A stretch of 64,000 bases of DNA from Crotophaga sulcirostris (lineage: Eukaryota; Chordata; Aves; Cuculiformes; Crotophagidae): positions 3,895,450 through 3,959,449 of the forward strand of contig VYZB01000040.1 in assembly GCA_013397455.1 (NCBI GenBank), read 5' to 3'. This document shows positions 10,701-24,800 of this stretch, one piece after another. A program made the position numbers and the translations under genes. Position 1 is the first letter of the stretch. Every line of letters begins with the position of its first letter. The notes beneath the pieces were generated by a model that made no database searches, was not told the DNA's origin, and was given only the letters and a program-made list of their open reading frames with translations.

Positions 10701-13700
10701 AATGCCTGAGGAAGCACAGCTACATGTTTATGTCATTAGAAAAAGAAGCTGATCTTAAATAGTTTTTTCCCACAAGTCCAATAATTAGCTTTTATTAGGT
10801 TTTGATATTTCTTCCTAAGTGGAGTCTAACAGTGGTAAGGACTGAGTTGGAGAGCACAAATGGAAGTGGCATAGGTCTTCTCAGCTTACTGGCAGGTGAA
10901 TCAAGGACTTGAAAAAGAAAACTTGGTCAATGCTTTCAGCTTTAGCAATAATTTATGTTTTCATCTAGGAACACAGTTTTTCAAGTTGACAATGTTCTGT
11001 TGAGTTTTTGCATAAATAATAGTTAATGATTAAAGTAACGGTCTCATTAATGATCCAATGTGGTTGAGTGGGAAAAGAAATGTCAGTGGAGGAATGTGCT
11101 GCAAGCAATTACATCCAAGTAATCCAGGTGCCAATCTGTTCCTGGGATAGGTGGGGAGAATCCAGTGTTCAGGTGACAAAATACTGGGAGGTGGTGAAAG
11201 TGCTAAAAATTACTAAGAATGTGTGCTGTTGCTGGGGAACAGAACAGCAGCACGTTGGCTAATGAAGTCCTGTCTTTCAAGATATTAAATAGGCATGATT
11301 TATAAGCCACGTTGTTTGTATATATAACCATGCTGTCTTGGAGGCTTCAGCTAACCTAGGATACCAACTGCACAGGGGGCAGTGCCAGCCTGGAACACAT
11401 AAAAATCCAGGGGCAGAGAGGTCGAAAAGAAAGGATACAGAGATCACCAGTACACTGTCCCCATGCTGCCAGTGCTCCCTGCACTGGAAGGCTGGGGAGG
11501 CAAAGGAACCCTGCAAGAGTCATGAGGCTGCCACCAAGGTACAGCAGCCAGTCAGTGCTACTCTGAGTTCTCCCTCCTACCCCCTCCTTAGCCAACACTA
11601 TTCCTACAGAGAGAAGGGAAAGGAAGAGCTCAGCAATCTGGAGTATCTCTACCCCGAGCTGTTGCTTCCAGCAACCAGATAGAGAGGAGAAAGGGCCATC
11701 TTCCACAGTTCTAGGAGAGGGAGTTGTCCCTGTTGATGGTGGGGAGGGACTGCATCTCATGTGGTAGCACATCTTCGCTATTTAGAAATATGATGCTTAT
11801 TTAGTCAGGAAAGTTGGGTTGTTACAGTACTTTTGTACTGTTCATTACCATTGCAGAAAACACATATCAGCTAAGAATTACTCTCTCTGTTGCTATCTGA
11901 GGATTGGGCTACTTTTCTGACACTGGCACCCAAAAATATGGGGCCTTACAGACCCATAAAGCACAACTACAGTGCTCAGTTCAGATCTTGGTATCTCAAT
12001 TCCCTTGAGGCGAGTGGCCAGCAATCAAGCTCAACCTCTCAAGGCACAATATAAGATGGGAAGAGCAAAAAGCAGATTCGTTTCATCAACAGTGACCTCT
12101 GTGGACTTTTGAGAAGCCAAGTACATTGGACTGCCTCTGTGCTCAACCTCAGATAGCCAGCAAGACCAAGCTGGTGGGTAGGAGGACGTGACAGTAAATA
12201 CTCCTCCGGGTGCTTTTGGATCTCGCAAGCATCTTTATATAAGTATCACTCAGCTGGTGGAGATTTACAGGGTGTTATTTTTAAACCTATTATCTCCTTT
12301 TCTTTTAGTATCTGTTTATGTTTTTCTGCAGAAGACATGGGTGCTTTCTCGTGCACTTAGTCTCTGCTTCAGGGCTATTAGCACGCTTGATACAATTATA
12401 AATGCGCTGAGCCGCAATTCAGACTTTATGATGAGCTGTTTATTTCTTTCACTCTGGGGACCTTTCAGACATGAAAGCCCAATATTCAGCCCCATGTTTG
12501 AACTCCTGAAGTAATCACTTTTTCCTAGCAGGAATGACACTTTCAGCAGACTCTCTGTCTCCATGAGCAAAGCAAACAGATTAATGGACCACTAGCTCCT
12601 AACTTTACAAATCGCACACTTTTGTGTTTGTTTTAAGGAAGAGAATTGCACAAACATGTATCACAGCCAATTATTCACAATTCACTGTACTGGTATAGCA
12701 TGCTATCTCTAAGTCAGCAATCAGAGGTAATTAGATTTTGGTTTATAGGAAAATGTCTGATTTGATCTTTGAATTTCTACTCCTGACTTGCCAGTATTTG
12801 AAGCCTTTGGGGTATTCTTCCCCCAAAGTAGAAAAATATATAGTCAAGGACAAGCTTTTCTTGGAAGCCATCCTGTTTACTTACAAAAGCTGTATTTAAT
12901 GTTCTTTCTCACTGAGCTCTGCAGCACTGTTATAATTCAAAGCCTCTTCTCTACTGCTGTCTTTGAGCAGCAGCTGCCTGTTCCCTGGAAGTGGAGATCG
13001 GCTCATCTATGAAGTCAGTGAGTAGTAGGAGCTATTCCGAGGACTGCTGAACCCATAGAAAAAAACACACTTGAAATCTGCTGTTTATAAAACTTTAATT
13101 CTAGGCAGGTTACAGGAAGGCTGCAGCAGAAGGCAGGAATGGGAAAGACAACACTGTTGACAATTCAGAAGCAAAATTCACTACTACAGACGATCTCTAT
13201 GCATTATTTATAGGGCAGACTGGCACTACTGCTTTGAAATCACCCTGCTTTCATGTTTTGGCTGCTCTTCTGTGAGTCTGCAGAGAAGTGGGAGACAAGA
13301 TCATGCAGCAGAGGGAATGAGTGAGGACCTAAGCAGAAGGCCATTTAGATGGGTTCGTGAATCAAAAGAAATAAGCCTTGAATGTTACTTGTGCACTTCA
13401 CTGGGAGGTGTTTCTCAAGGTTTAGATGAGGTTAGTTAGAAGAAACCTTCTGGTCCCTGCAAATGGAAATACAGCAGAGCTAGAAACCTGCTTTCCTCTC
13501 TTGAGCAGTGAGGAGCTGTGCCTGGACTCCCAGGCTTAGGTGCGTTTCAGAAATTTTTTACACAAGAAGGCAAATTCTTCTCATTTCCTAACCTTACTGT
13601 GTAACGATTCCTTTCCCTTTCCATGCCATGAGTTAAATACATGTGGAACTCCCACCCATCGGTATTTCCACTGAGCTCAGTACATTTGTGTGCTGGAGGT

Positions 13701-14730
13701 TATGCGCATGCATAAGGAACTTGCTTTATAGTTCTCTTGCTGAGAGATGTATAACCTTTGGCTCTCTTGCTAGAAGTGTGTGCCTGCCATGTACAGTCGT
13801 TTCCTTTGCCCCCCTGTTTCATTTCTGCATTGAACTCTTGGTGTTGTTGAGTTGTAGCAATTACAGAGTTCTCTACCAATTAGACAGTGGAGAAGAGCAG
13901 CAATGGGGTCCCAAACTGGCACTTAGATGCTCTGGCTGCTCAGTGCACTGCTGAGCTGCCACAGGCTGTCACAGAGCTGTTGGCATGAGCATTTTTCTTC
14001 TGCTGGCTGAGGGCTTTTGGGTCAGGCAGGCTGCAGCCTCACAAAATCTATCCAAGGAAAAATCAGAGCTGCAGTGAAGTTCTTGCATAAGAGTAACAGC
14101 AAGAAAGAGGCCAAAACCCCCATTCTCTTTGTAGCAATTGTTGGGAAACAAAGATTTTCTCTCTTCATTAAAGTGACTATCATAATTCGCTGGGGAAGCC
14201 ACCTAAGGTAAGGCTCACAGATACCACTTCAAGGCTCATCAGAAGCCAACTCAGCTTCCAGAGCAGGTTTGGGAACCCCTGTAATCCCTCTGTGCCACTC
14301 TTCAGTGGAATGAAACTCACATTCCCTTTTTCTAGCGCCTGCTCTGTTTTACTTGGAAGCAATTTGGGTTCATAGCTGTCATATCATAAGCAGGAAGAGG
14401 ATGCTTGATTACATCTGGTGGTCGAGATCCGTGTTTTTCAACAATAATATAAAAATCACTCTAGTTCAAACCGCAGTATAGACTGATTTCTCCTTGTCTA
14501 AATGCTTGCAGCAGCATTCAGCACACAGTCAGGAACAGAGTACAAGGGCTTAACAGCAGCTCTCACACTTACTATCAGTATTTTGTGGAGAGCTCTGCAC
14601 CATGCTGCCTGCTCTAGAAAGAGGATGTTAATGGTGCCTTACTTATGCTACCTTCTTGTGATTTGTAGTTCTGTAGAGTTGTCTCCTCCCTTTAACCTGT
14701 CTTCTTGACCATGCTGATTTTTTGCTTTTC
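7777..14730. other. Unique non-coding stretch
   Basis: No gene, RNA gene or transposon is recognised. 11300-11770 is GC-richer and opens overlapping frames on both strands (11338-11682 plus, 11356-11772 minus). That is the expected behaviour of stop-poor GC-rich sequence rather than a gene. 12365-12465 has a dense run of short AT-rich transcription-factor-like words and is mentioned separately. Nothing else exceeds background. Confidence 0.55.
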
Positions 14731-14750
14731 TCCCCCCCCCGCACCCCCCT
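14731..14750 (-). repeat. C-rich run (G-rich on minus strand)
   Basis: A run of nine C, a GCA interruption, then six C. On the minus strand this gives two long G-runs separated by TGC, enough guanines to fold as a compact G-quadruplex in principle. It lies in T-rich surroundings with no gene nearby that I can support. Confidence 0.7.
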
Positions 14751-17700
14751 CTTTTTGGCACACTGTTCGTGGTTCTTCTGGTGGAGTAAATCAGGTGTTG
14801 CACTATTCTTCATATTGTTCTGCCATTTCCTTCTGGAGATCTCTCTCCTAGATATTAACTGGGGTTTGTATTACAACAAAACACTCATTTACCCATGCTT
14901 GCTTAACTGCAATGAAATTGGTGTAGAAGCCTTTTGTCTGCTAATAACTTCTGCCTTGAGACTTCCCTGAAGGATCTCTGTGAACTATAGGTACAAATGA
15001 GGGCTGGATTACAGCTCCTCTCGTGTAGCTGTCCTTGTATTGCACTGTGGTTATGCCCACCACATCTTTTATCAACACATCCCTAAATAAACAGGAGTGT
15101 CTATCACCACATGGCAAAACTGCTAACTTCCCAACAATGCAGATAAAAAAGAAGTTCTCCCCTGTATCAGGATGTGGGGAGAGGAATAGAAACTACAGAG
15201 TAAAAGAAGGTAAGATGAGCATTGGAAACCTTGTGATACATAACCAAAGCTGACAAATGTGACTGAAGAAGAAGGCAGTTAAACTCTTTCTGGAGAGGGC
15301 AGGCATAGACTAGATAGCACTGCAGTATCTAACCTTACTGTTTCACATCCTTCACTCAGAGAAGGGGCTCAGGCTTCCTGCTGGCACCATCTAAGCTGCT
15401 GAACTGTGCCCTTGATTGACAAACTCCATCAACTAAAGGCTGAGCTCAAAAATCATCCCAAATGCCTCTTCTGAACACTTTCCGCAGCCAGTCAGCACTG
15501 CTCCAGTCTCACCAGGTGCCATCTCAGCCCTCTTGCCCTCACCGATCAGGCTTTGCGGTCCTGAGTAACGCAACGAACCAAGCCAGGGAGGCCAGAGAAA
15601 ATGCAGTGATAATACTGTGTGTTGGGGCACTGTGACAAAGGCCTCCTCACAGATGAGTTTGCTTCAGGTGTGTGCTTAGAATCTTTAAACACTGCCAGAA
15701 CCACTAATGTGAGGGTTTAAGGAAACAACACGTAACCAGCATCACACTCGGAGATCAGTGATGTAAAAATGAGAAGAAATAAAAACAACATCTCTGTCAC
15801 TTCATGACCTCCTCTATTTTGATCCCTTTGAGACTGGGAAGGACAAAGTCCCTCCTAAAGTTTTCCTTCATCCTATAGGCCATTTACTGAGTGATCCTGA
15901 ACAAGAAGTAAAAGGAAGGGCTTTCTTAATTTCAGTGCTCCCTACTGCCTGAGGATTTTTCTTACTGACACGGATTTCCGTGACAAGGCACCTTCTGAGA
16001 ACAAATGCCTTTCCACACTCCATGATACAGGATATATCTTCTAGATCTTCTCCTGAAGAAGGTCTGCTCTGATCAAGTCTGGTCTTTCATCTCACTTATC
16101 TCCATGTCAGTTCACACCATCTTTGATCAGTTAAGGTCAAAGTCGGGAAAGCTGGTCCAGACAATTCAAGTCTAATGACACTTCTATGACTTTTTCCTAG
16201 CTCAGTTGGTACCATTTAAATCTGAGCCAAAGGCTGCTGAAGGATCAGTATGCTCTGCAGGCAAGCTTTTCTCATGTGCATACAATTCAGCTCTGAACAA
16301 GTTTCTTTGCTAGAAGAGTTTGCACCTCATTCCATGCTTAGATGATGACTGAGCTGTTCTGGACCCAAACAAGGTAAATTATCAAGGATAAAGCACATTT
16401 GTTAGATGCAAACACTCCATGTAAGTAAATGTTCCTGTTTACAAGAGCCTTTAGCTTTCTCCTGTACATAGATAGTTTAATTTTACTCCTTAAGAGGCAA
16501 CAACAAAACATGATATCATGTTTTTAAGATTTTATTCATTTTAGTTTTCTACAAATGGTTTTCCCTGTAACAATCTCAACAGGTACCAGTAACACACATA
16601 ATCACAGGCCTTGATAATAGTGAAAGAAGATCTGCTGCCAGCAACTATTATGCTTGTCCTGGGACTGTGAAAAACATTACGCACGCTTTTGTCTGGGTGG
16701 GGTAAAGGGCAGTTTTATCCTGAAAAAGGGCTGTCAGGATGGCAGTTTCTTATTCAGTGGCTGTGTCCCCTGCTCACCTCAGATCTGCTGATGTTAGGAG
16801 TACTTTAACCGCTGGCCAGATAACAGCTCAGATAGGCTCGGGGGTTCATTATCATACAAATTGATTCATTACCATTGCCATGAGTGGTTCCTCCAACCAG
16901 AAACACAGCCCCTCCAGGAGAAGTGCAATGGATCAGAGGAGCCTTGAAACTACTTGAAGCAACGTGATGTCCTGTCAGGCAGCTTTCCCGTGCGACCAGC
17001 AGCCTGCAGGACCCACAGCTCACAAGGGTGAACTGGGTCATCCCACTCTGCACACTCACCAGAGTGAGTGCCTGGCCCCAAGCACATGAGAGGTGAAGAG
17101 GTGGCAACCAGGACAAGGAAGGGCAGCACTGTTCCTCTGAGAAACAGAAAATGCGACTCCCATCCACCCTCACTTGCCATTTGGACAAAGTAACCCCTCA
17201 GAGGCAGATTAAGTTGATCAGTTGATGGTTCTCACTATTTATCTAAGCACCAATATGGCCCATGTCATCCCCTCCATTGAGCGGCTCTCTGAGCATCCTT
17301 GAAGCATCCCAGAGTGACTGGAGAGAGCCCCTATGACACCATACAAGTGCTGTCTGCCCCAGGGAATAAAGGGTCAAAATATGAAGTGAATGTGACTTCT
17401 AGCTCCAGGTAAGAGGTGTGTGGGATGAACCAGATATACAAGACTGGGGAAGAGCCAAGTGTTGAGCCTGTGGTTTACTCTAACTCCTAAACCAGCCAGT
17501 GTGCCAGTGCCAGGGATGTATCTGAACTCGCTTGGCACTCACCTGGATTTGGAGACATTTTCCGTGGGTGCCATTAAGCTCCCTGGTGAAATGGATTCAG
17601 TCTGACACCTTTCCCTGAGCCGTGCTAGGTTTCAGAGCCACTTGCTGCTTTTTCTCCTAAAATACAGGCAGTGGTGGAAGCGCTGGTGTTGGGAGATCCC

Positions 17701-18597
17701 TCAAAGGGCAGCAGAACTGAAAAGTGGTCATAGTCCCAGCTTTATGTCTTCAACAAGAAGTCCATCCCTTGTAAGCCCTTAAAATCCAGCTGGAATGTAA
17801 ATATAGCTTTACCATATTTACTTGTCTGCAATACTGACGGGGCAAAGACGTCCTAGGAATAAGATGCAAAATGGAATGACGAAACAATAGAAATCTTAAC
17901 GAAACACATCTTTTCAAATAAGCTTTTCAGATCTTCATAAATGCATCCAAACAACATTCGTTTTATCACCAGCCACAAACAAATGTAATTATTAGCCACA
18001 GACTCATCCCTAGCCATTCATGATGTGTTTTTTCATACTTCTAATTTCTATTGAATTCACTGTTACTTTAGAAATCTCAGAGCTTTAGAAAATTCAGAAT
18101 ATCAGATGCTAAACATCTTCACACGTGTTTATTTTCTTCTAGCTTCCATTATACAAGAAGCTGAGCCTATTAGTTAAATATCCTTTCAAGACTGGAACAT
18201 CAGATCTACAGAAAGGACAAAGTTACATATAAAACCATGTGATTTTAAAAACCTGTTAATTTGAAAATTAAAGCTTCAGTGAATATACAGTTCTTAAACA
18301 CTGTATAATATCAACCAAGAAGGCAGCCAAAATGTCACTGTATTTTTGATGAGGAGAAATTCCTCAAAATTAAGAGAGAAAAAAGAGAAAAACAGCATTG
18401 CATAAAACTCTTCCCCTTCCTCCATGTATTCAGTGCCTTCCTGAAAGTTAGTTTGCTTTAGAGATATAAGGGATAATAGTCAGACAAAATTGGCAAAGAC
18501 AGTTGCTTAATAATGATGTAATAGAAAATCAGACATTAAAAAAAAATTATCAGCAGCATACAAATGCTGTATATGTATCTGTTTCAATAAACCTCAC
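14751..18597. other. Unique non-coding stretch
   Basis: No recognised gene or repeat. Minus-strand ORFs of 127 and 76 codons around 16805-17188 overlap in different frames in a GC-richer patch and show no domain. 17780-18070 is AT-rich with several homeodomain-like TAATTA words and low repeat content. It is a possible conserved non-coding element, unverified. Confidence 0.5.
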
Positions 18598-18825
18598 CCT
18601 ACTATTTCATGAGATGACCTAGAAGCAGCGCCCACTTCCATGTATGTCTGCCAAGCCTTTATGATCAGAAGAGCCTTAAAATGATCCTCACTTGTAAACA
18701 TACGAAAACTCTGAAAGACATCCCAGCTCACGCATTTTAGTCTGAGTTCAGGGTCACTAGCATTCCTTTTTGAATTCTGGAATGGAAAACAGTTATTTGC
18801 TTGAAATGTATCTTCTTGAATGATA
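18598..18825 (-). other. Candidate coding exon, unidentified (low confidence)
   Basis: A minus-strand open frame runs from 18881 to 18594. Inside it, a 228-bp interval (76 codons long) is bounded by a plausible splice acceptor (pyrimidine-rich GGTCTCTCTGGCTGCAG just before 18825) and a plausible donor (AGG|GTGAGG, with the GT at 18597-18596). The frame's stop codon lies across the donor, so the exon itself is open throughout. The peptide is mixed in composition, for example SWDVFQSFRMFTSEDHFKAL. I do not recognise the protein and found no partner exon. AG and GT dinucleotides are common and ~95-codon frames occur by chance in a window this size, so chance remains the likelier explanation. Confidence 0.15.
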
Positions 18826-21800
18826 CTGCAGCCAGAGAGACCCAGCTTATCAAAACAGCTTTGGATCAGGAAGACCCCCAAAAAGGTCTAGGTTTTCCAG
18901 AATGTTTGAAAACCTGAGCTCCTGATAAGACAACTCTTGTAGCAACATTTTGTCTGAGCTCCTGGAAATGTGGCTATTCACTCTGATGTCTAAAGGAGCA
19001 CTGACAGCATGTTCAAGAGACTGTGACCCCAGGCTGTAGGTCTGCAGTACATCTTGTATTCTGGATGAAGAGTGGATTTATGATGAGCTTGGGAGCAGGA
19101 CCTAAATGGGCTGTGAAATGCTTTGCAATGCGTATGAAGCAGCAGAAATAGAGCTAAGCAAGCCTAGAGCAAACTCCTGGGTACTAGCAGTCTATGTGAC
19201 TGGCTAGGATAGGGTACAACTGCAGAAGCAGGCAGGAGTGCCTGTAAGAGGCAAAGCATGCTACTCCTCTGCAAAGATAAAGAGCCTCTGGAGATCATAT
19301 TTGGAGATAAATGCCCAAGCAAGGGCAGGATGAGATGAAAAGCTAAGTCGATTTACCCCAGGTTTTCCCCAATACTGTACATGCTATCCAAAGTAAAAGA
19401 CCCAGAGAGTTTTCTTTGGGATCTCCTACTCCACAATTCTAGAACTTGTTCTACACTGTGCATACTGTTTAGCATCAACTGCAAATCATTATTGACATCT
19501 GTGGTACATGAATAAACCAGCTTGGTAGTGATCTGGGAAATCTGCCTCTAGAACTCACAAATTCTGTTTGGTATCAAGGAATTGCTATATGTGCATCTTG
19601 CTTGAACTACAAGCTCTCTTTTGAATGCAGGATTGATTTTACTCTTCTGTCTCTTTACATCTATTTTTGGGACAGAATAACATCCAGAGGGCATGACATA
19701 GTGCCATAATTTGGTAGCCACTGAACCTTGGCAGTGTTCTGTTTTATGGCAGTGCCCTTTGTTCAGAAAAGATGTCAGACCAATCAACGTAGTCAGTGCA
19801 GGTAGATTGGCAACTAAGGAGTGCATCACCTGGTTCTGAGTTCTTGTTGGCTCGTGGGCCTGTTAGTGGGTTTGCTGACAAGGAGCAGCAAGAGGAGAGT
19901 AGATCTGGAATCACCCAGCCCCAGCACAAGGAGTAGTTCCGTCTGTCAGGGAAGGGCGTTTAGGCAATCACTGTTCTGCTCCTTTGTCTCCTTGTTCTTC
20001 CTACAATAATGAGTCATCTTTGAGCAGTCAGAGTGTTAGGTGTGTTTACATGCAATGCATATTGAAAGCATAATATCTTAACCAGAACACCAACAGGGGA
20101 GCTTGTAAGCACTGGCAGAAGGTGGACAAGCTGGCTCTAATCTCAGGGCCCAAGGTAACAGAGACAGAGGATATTCCTTTGCCATGGAGAGTGCAAGTAG
20201 GAGCACAATGTGCTAAATGCTTCAGCTTTCCCCTGAAGGCCAGATGCACAGGTCCAGCACAGAAGTCTGATGCCTGTGAGGCAGCAAGACTTTTATCAGG
20301 GCACTGACAGGCAACTACAAAATAAACAAAGCACCAGAATCATCAGTCCAGATGCAGCTGGCCCACACAGTTGGGACGTGTCAGCTTTTTGCTTTAGTTT
20401 CAGCCAACAGCACCAGGCAGTTGTGTAGCTGGAGGCACAGACCACTCAAGGAAGGATTCAACAGGCTTTGAATGCCAAGCTAGTACAGCCATGCACAGTC
20501 AGTGCACGATGGAGTCTCTCTCTTCCTCCTATAATCCAAAGCAACAACAAAAAGCAGCTGCTTTGCTTCAGAGGTGGCTCCAAGTATCCAGCTTCAGACA
20601 GCTGCAGAAATGTAAGATGATTTGGGATCAGCTTCCTAGCGTGAACATCCCTCACTCAGTGATGCCAAGAATCAAACCAATGTGTCTGCAATAAAACAGA
20701 TCTAACAAAGACCGCCCCTGGCAATGCTCTGCTGTCACACCAGCACCAAATTTCTCTTTCATTATGTTCAAATCAGTTTCATTATTTCAGTCAGACTTAA
20801 TTTTTTCAGTGCCTGGGGTCTTCTTGAACTGAGACACATTAACTTCTTGATTTATAGCCCATGGGTTAGTTTCACTGGTTTGTAAACTGAACTCCTACAT
20901 GTTTTTCCTTCCTTATGGCTGTATTTTCTGTCCTCTTCCCTCCTAGAGCTGCCTGTCTGATCAGCCCATGTGCTGTGTAGGCTAGTTAAAGATTAACACA
21001 GCCAAATTGTGGCAGTGTAAATCTTGAACATGCATGGAAACACCAAAAACAATTTTGCAAAATAAGTTACAAAAACACTTCGTGAAAAAGGTTTGCTCAT
21101 AACATTTTTTTTTGGTGCTATTGCCAGTCAGTGCACAAAGTTTAGGGCTGTTTTCAGTTCTGCCTTCTTGCAGTGGGTGTTACATGTTAAAACTCCTGTT
21201 GAGAGACCAGTATCAGATCATTTTACAGGAGAATAAGAGTCTGGAAGCTTGTGTTACTGTCCAGGCTCCCAAATGACCTGAGTAATTCACTTAACCTTGT
21301 TCTCATTCAGAAGTGACAGGGATGGTGAGATTTTTCGTGTTTTGTGATAGCAGACTGGGAATTCCCCAGTGCAGTTGTCTCAGTAAATGAATATATGGCC
21401 AGACTCTTGCAGAGAGGTCTGTAGACAGGTTCATAGGTGGAGTTCCATATGGCCTATGCTCCTTGTGGTCAAGGTGCTACCCTTGATGGTTTCTCCCTTG
21501 TGTACAAGAGTCCAGCACCATCCACCCCAGGGCTGGCCAAACACCAGAAGACTACCTACCCCATAATCCCTGGCTGTGGCTGACTTGGGGATTAGAAGGA
21601 TGCTGTGGCCTCAGGATGTAGCACCAATGATTCTTCAGTCTGAGGCTAGAGACAGAGTGGGTATATAAGAGGATTTACAAATATGGATCCAGACTGCTGA
21701 AGAATAAAAATGAAATAGAGTTTAGTAATTCAGAGCCTCATAGAGTGGTCAGACAGCTAAGAGGTCTTGCTTTCTCCAGTCATGTCCTATACAGGGAGGG

Positions 21801-24800
21801 GAATATATGAATATCTGTAGGAACTTGCTTTCCCTGTTTGCCTTCTTAGAGCCAAGCCCCAGCACTCACCATTTAATAGCCCCAGTTCTCAGCACAGTTT
21901 TTAGGAAGGTCAACATTTGTTCCTCCAGGAATTAGAGATTCTATCCCGAGTGCTTAGAGAAAAATTTCTCTGGGAAAACCTGTGCTAAGAGAAGGTACCT
22001 GACAAGGATCCCACATTTGCTGGTGGGATACAATGATTGTTAACCACAACACTTGGGTAGCACTTCTACGCAGCCTGGGGAAATCTATGCCTTCTCTGTG
22101 TTAAACATGTACAGCAGGAGATACTTGCCTCTGCCTCAGTAGGGATCCCTGTTTTACACAGGACAGGCATTAGAAAGCTTGGCTGGAAATGTTGTAGAAG
22201 TTTAAAATCCTTTTTTTTAAGCTATTCTGCACTTCATCATCCCACCATAATAAAACAACTCTTTTTTTTTTCTCTGTGATTTTCTTTTCTGATTATGAAT
22301 AGTTTTTATAGACATTCCCCGACTAACATAATGTTATTGGGATAATGTCTTTGTGCTACTGACCTCTGAGCAGACATGGCCTGATAGGATGTTGAGTCAT
22401 ACAAGTCTTGTTCAAGACAGCCTTACAAGTGTTCTGTCTGTATTTGTTTTACATTTGTCTGCCTACTTGAATATCTGTGTTAAGGATTCCCACTGATAGC
22501 AACATCTAAATCCACTTTTTTTTCACCGCACTGGTGATTTGTCTAAAGAGCACCCACAATCTGTGGGGATGAGCTTTCATCTCATAACCACTCTGCTAAA
22601 ATCCTTTCTTCCTTCACCACAGAGAGAGTGGAGTACTTGGGGATGAGATGATTTTTGTCCTTTATGTCCTACAGTGGCACTGACAAAGCTGGGAAGAGCG
22701 CCCCTGGGAGGGGAGTTGGCTGCTGCAGTGTTGGGCATGGTTTGGACTGTTTGGATTGGGTTTGCACTGTGGTATTAGTTAGTTTCAGCTACTCAAATAA
22801 ATGTGGGAAAACTGCATAACTTCAGGTCCAACAGAAGAGTCACTGGAGTTCCTACCTTCCACCCAGAGATGCCCCATGCTGGACAGGACACTGAACCGCA
22901 GCATCTCCGATAGTGCTTCAGCTTCCTTGGCAGAAATTATGGTAGGCACAAATCAGAAGAGAAAGCAAGAAATATTAGCAGACACACTTCTTTCCCCTCC
23001 TAGATCTGAGGGCTACTACCCTGGATGCACTTGCCCTTTCTGGTTATCTTGCCCCCAAAAGGGATCTCCACCATAACCTCTCTGGGACTGGATATATGCT
23101 GCAAAGCCGGGCAGTGTTACCAGTGATATATGTTCAATTTAGGAATCTTTTGTGAATTCCCAGCTTATTGTAACAGAAGGGAGGATGCCAGAAGATCTCA
23201 TTTTCATTGCAGTGGGGATGAGCAGTGCACTACCATATCCTGCGGAAAAGCTGGGAGGAACTGGGCAGGGATTTCAAATTCCAAGGGCATGAACTGTTGT
23301 GAGGCAAAGGTAAAATAGCGATGTATAGAGATGCTAACTCTCCTCAGCACCCAGCTGGGGACCAGGTGAATTGATTTTTCATCATTTTGGACACTGTCAG
23401 CTACAAACAAAAAGGCACAAATGTCAAAATGCTAGTGGAGACCTGCAGCTTTCCAAAAAAAAGCCCACAGTCATTTCTCTGATAGCGGCAGCACAAATAC
23501 AAGTAGTTTTACTGCATGCCAATTTCTTTTTAAATCTCTTCCCTCAGGGAGCCGAGTGCTTAGAAAATATTTAGGGACACTGGAAGCTTGCCTGCAGCTC
23601 AGCTAATGTAGGTCTCAAAACCTCTGATGGTGCTCCAAAGAATGTTGGACTGCATTGATGGGCCAAGTTCTTTTATATCAGACAGAAGATGACGTTTTGG
23701 CAAGAAAAACAGAAATCCAACTAGGTACCTCTACAGAAGGAGGGGTTTTTATTTATACTGTGTGTCATAAAAATCCAGATAGGGCCATCTCCAGGACTGT
23801 GTAAATATTAAATACAGCCTAAAAGCTGAGAGAAGCAGTAAGTGCTGTCAGAGTGGGCGACTGTCCAGGAGGAGACAATGGCTGGCTTTTAGCGCATCCC
23901 GCTTTTTTATTTCCTTAAACAACTCGACTTGTGTAACCCTGCAGTGTGTTGCCAGTTGCTCGTACTCAGCTCCCTGTTTATATCCATGCATCTACTGAGA
24001 ATTTTCATTCCCATGGGTGGGATGTAGCCTAGATGTTTTTCCTGTCTCTCCTGCTCTGCTGTGTGTGTGGGTAAACTGTGATGGTTTATGGCGTTGAATC
24101 TTCTCAGTTGATGCTGAGGGCTTTTCCCTTCACAAAGCTTCTCTCTTGTTTTTCAGTGCAAAATTTAAGCAGGTTGGTTTGATTTTTTACTTTGCAGCTT
24201 GCTGAGATATAGGAAGGAGTGAGCTTCAGCAAGGATGCAACACCCTGCTGTGGGAGAAAAATTTATTTACAGTGTTTCATACTTTGTAAGACTTGCTGTC
24301 CCTATCACATGGCAGAGGTTGGTACCCTTTGACCCTACATGGCTTTTACATAGGAAATTGGCTCCCAAGTTGTAAATAGGAGAAATTGTTTCCATGGTTA
24401 TTCCTGATGGTTCCATCCAAAATATTCTCTGGTTGTTTTGCAGAAATAATAGGGAATTGGTGGTGAGAGATGGTCCAGCTGCCACTGTCCTGAGACAAAG
24501 AGCTGCTCTGATTACAGCAACAGATACATGGATTTGGTTGCATTTCCACCTTTGTGTCAGGGTATTCATCATTTTCGCTGCTGAGAGTGCTGTCGTGGAA
24601 AAGCCTGGCAGTTGGTGCCAAGCAGCTTTTAGGGAGTGAAATTTTGTCTTTTCAGTGAGGAAAACATGAGAGTTTGGTGCCATCCAGGAAAGCTAAACAG
24701 CTGCCTGTCTGTTAGCACTCCCCTTCTGCTTAAGGCAGATTTTGTCAGTGAGAATACTTTTACTTATCTGACTGGTGACAGACAAATCACCCCCCTGGTG

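Noticed and set aside
24267..24683. 138-codon minus-strand ORF
   Set aside because: Overlaps ORFs in other frames and strands with no domain or splice context; treated as chance.
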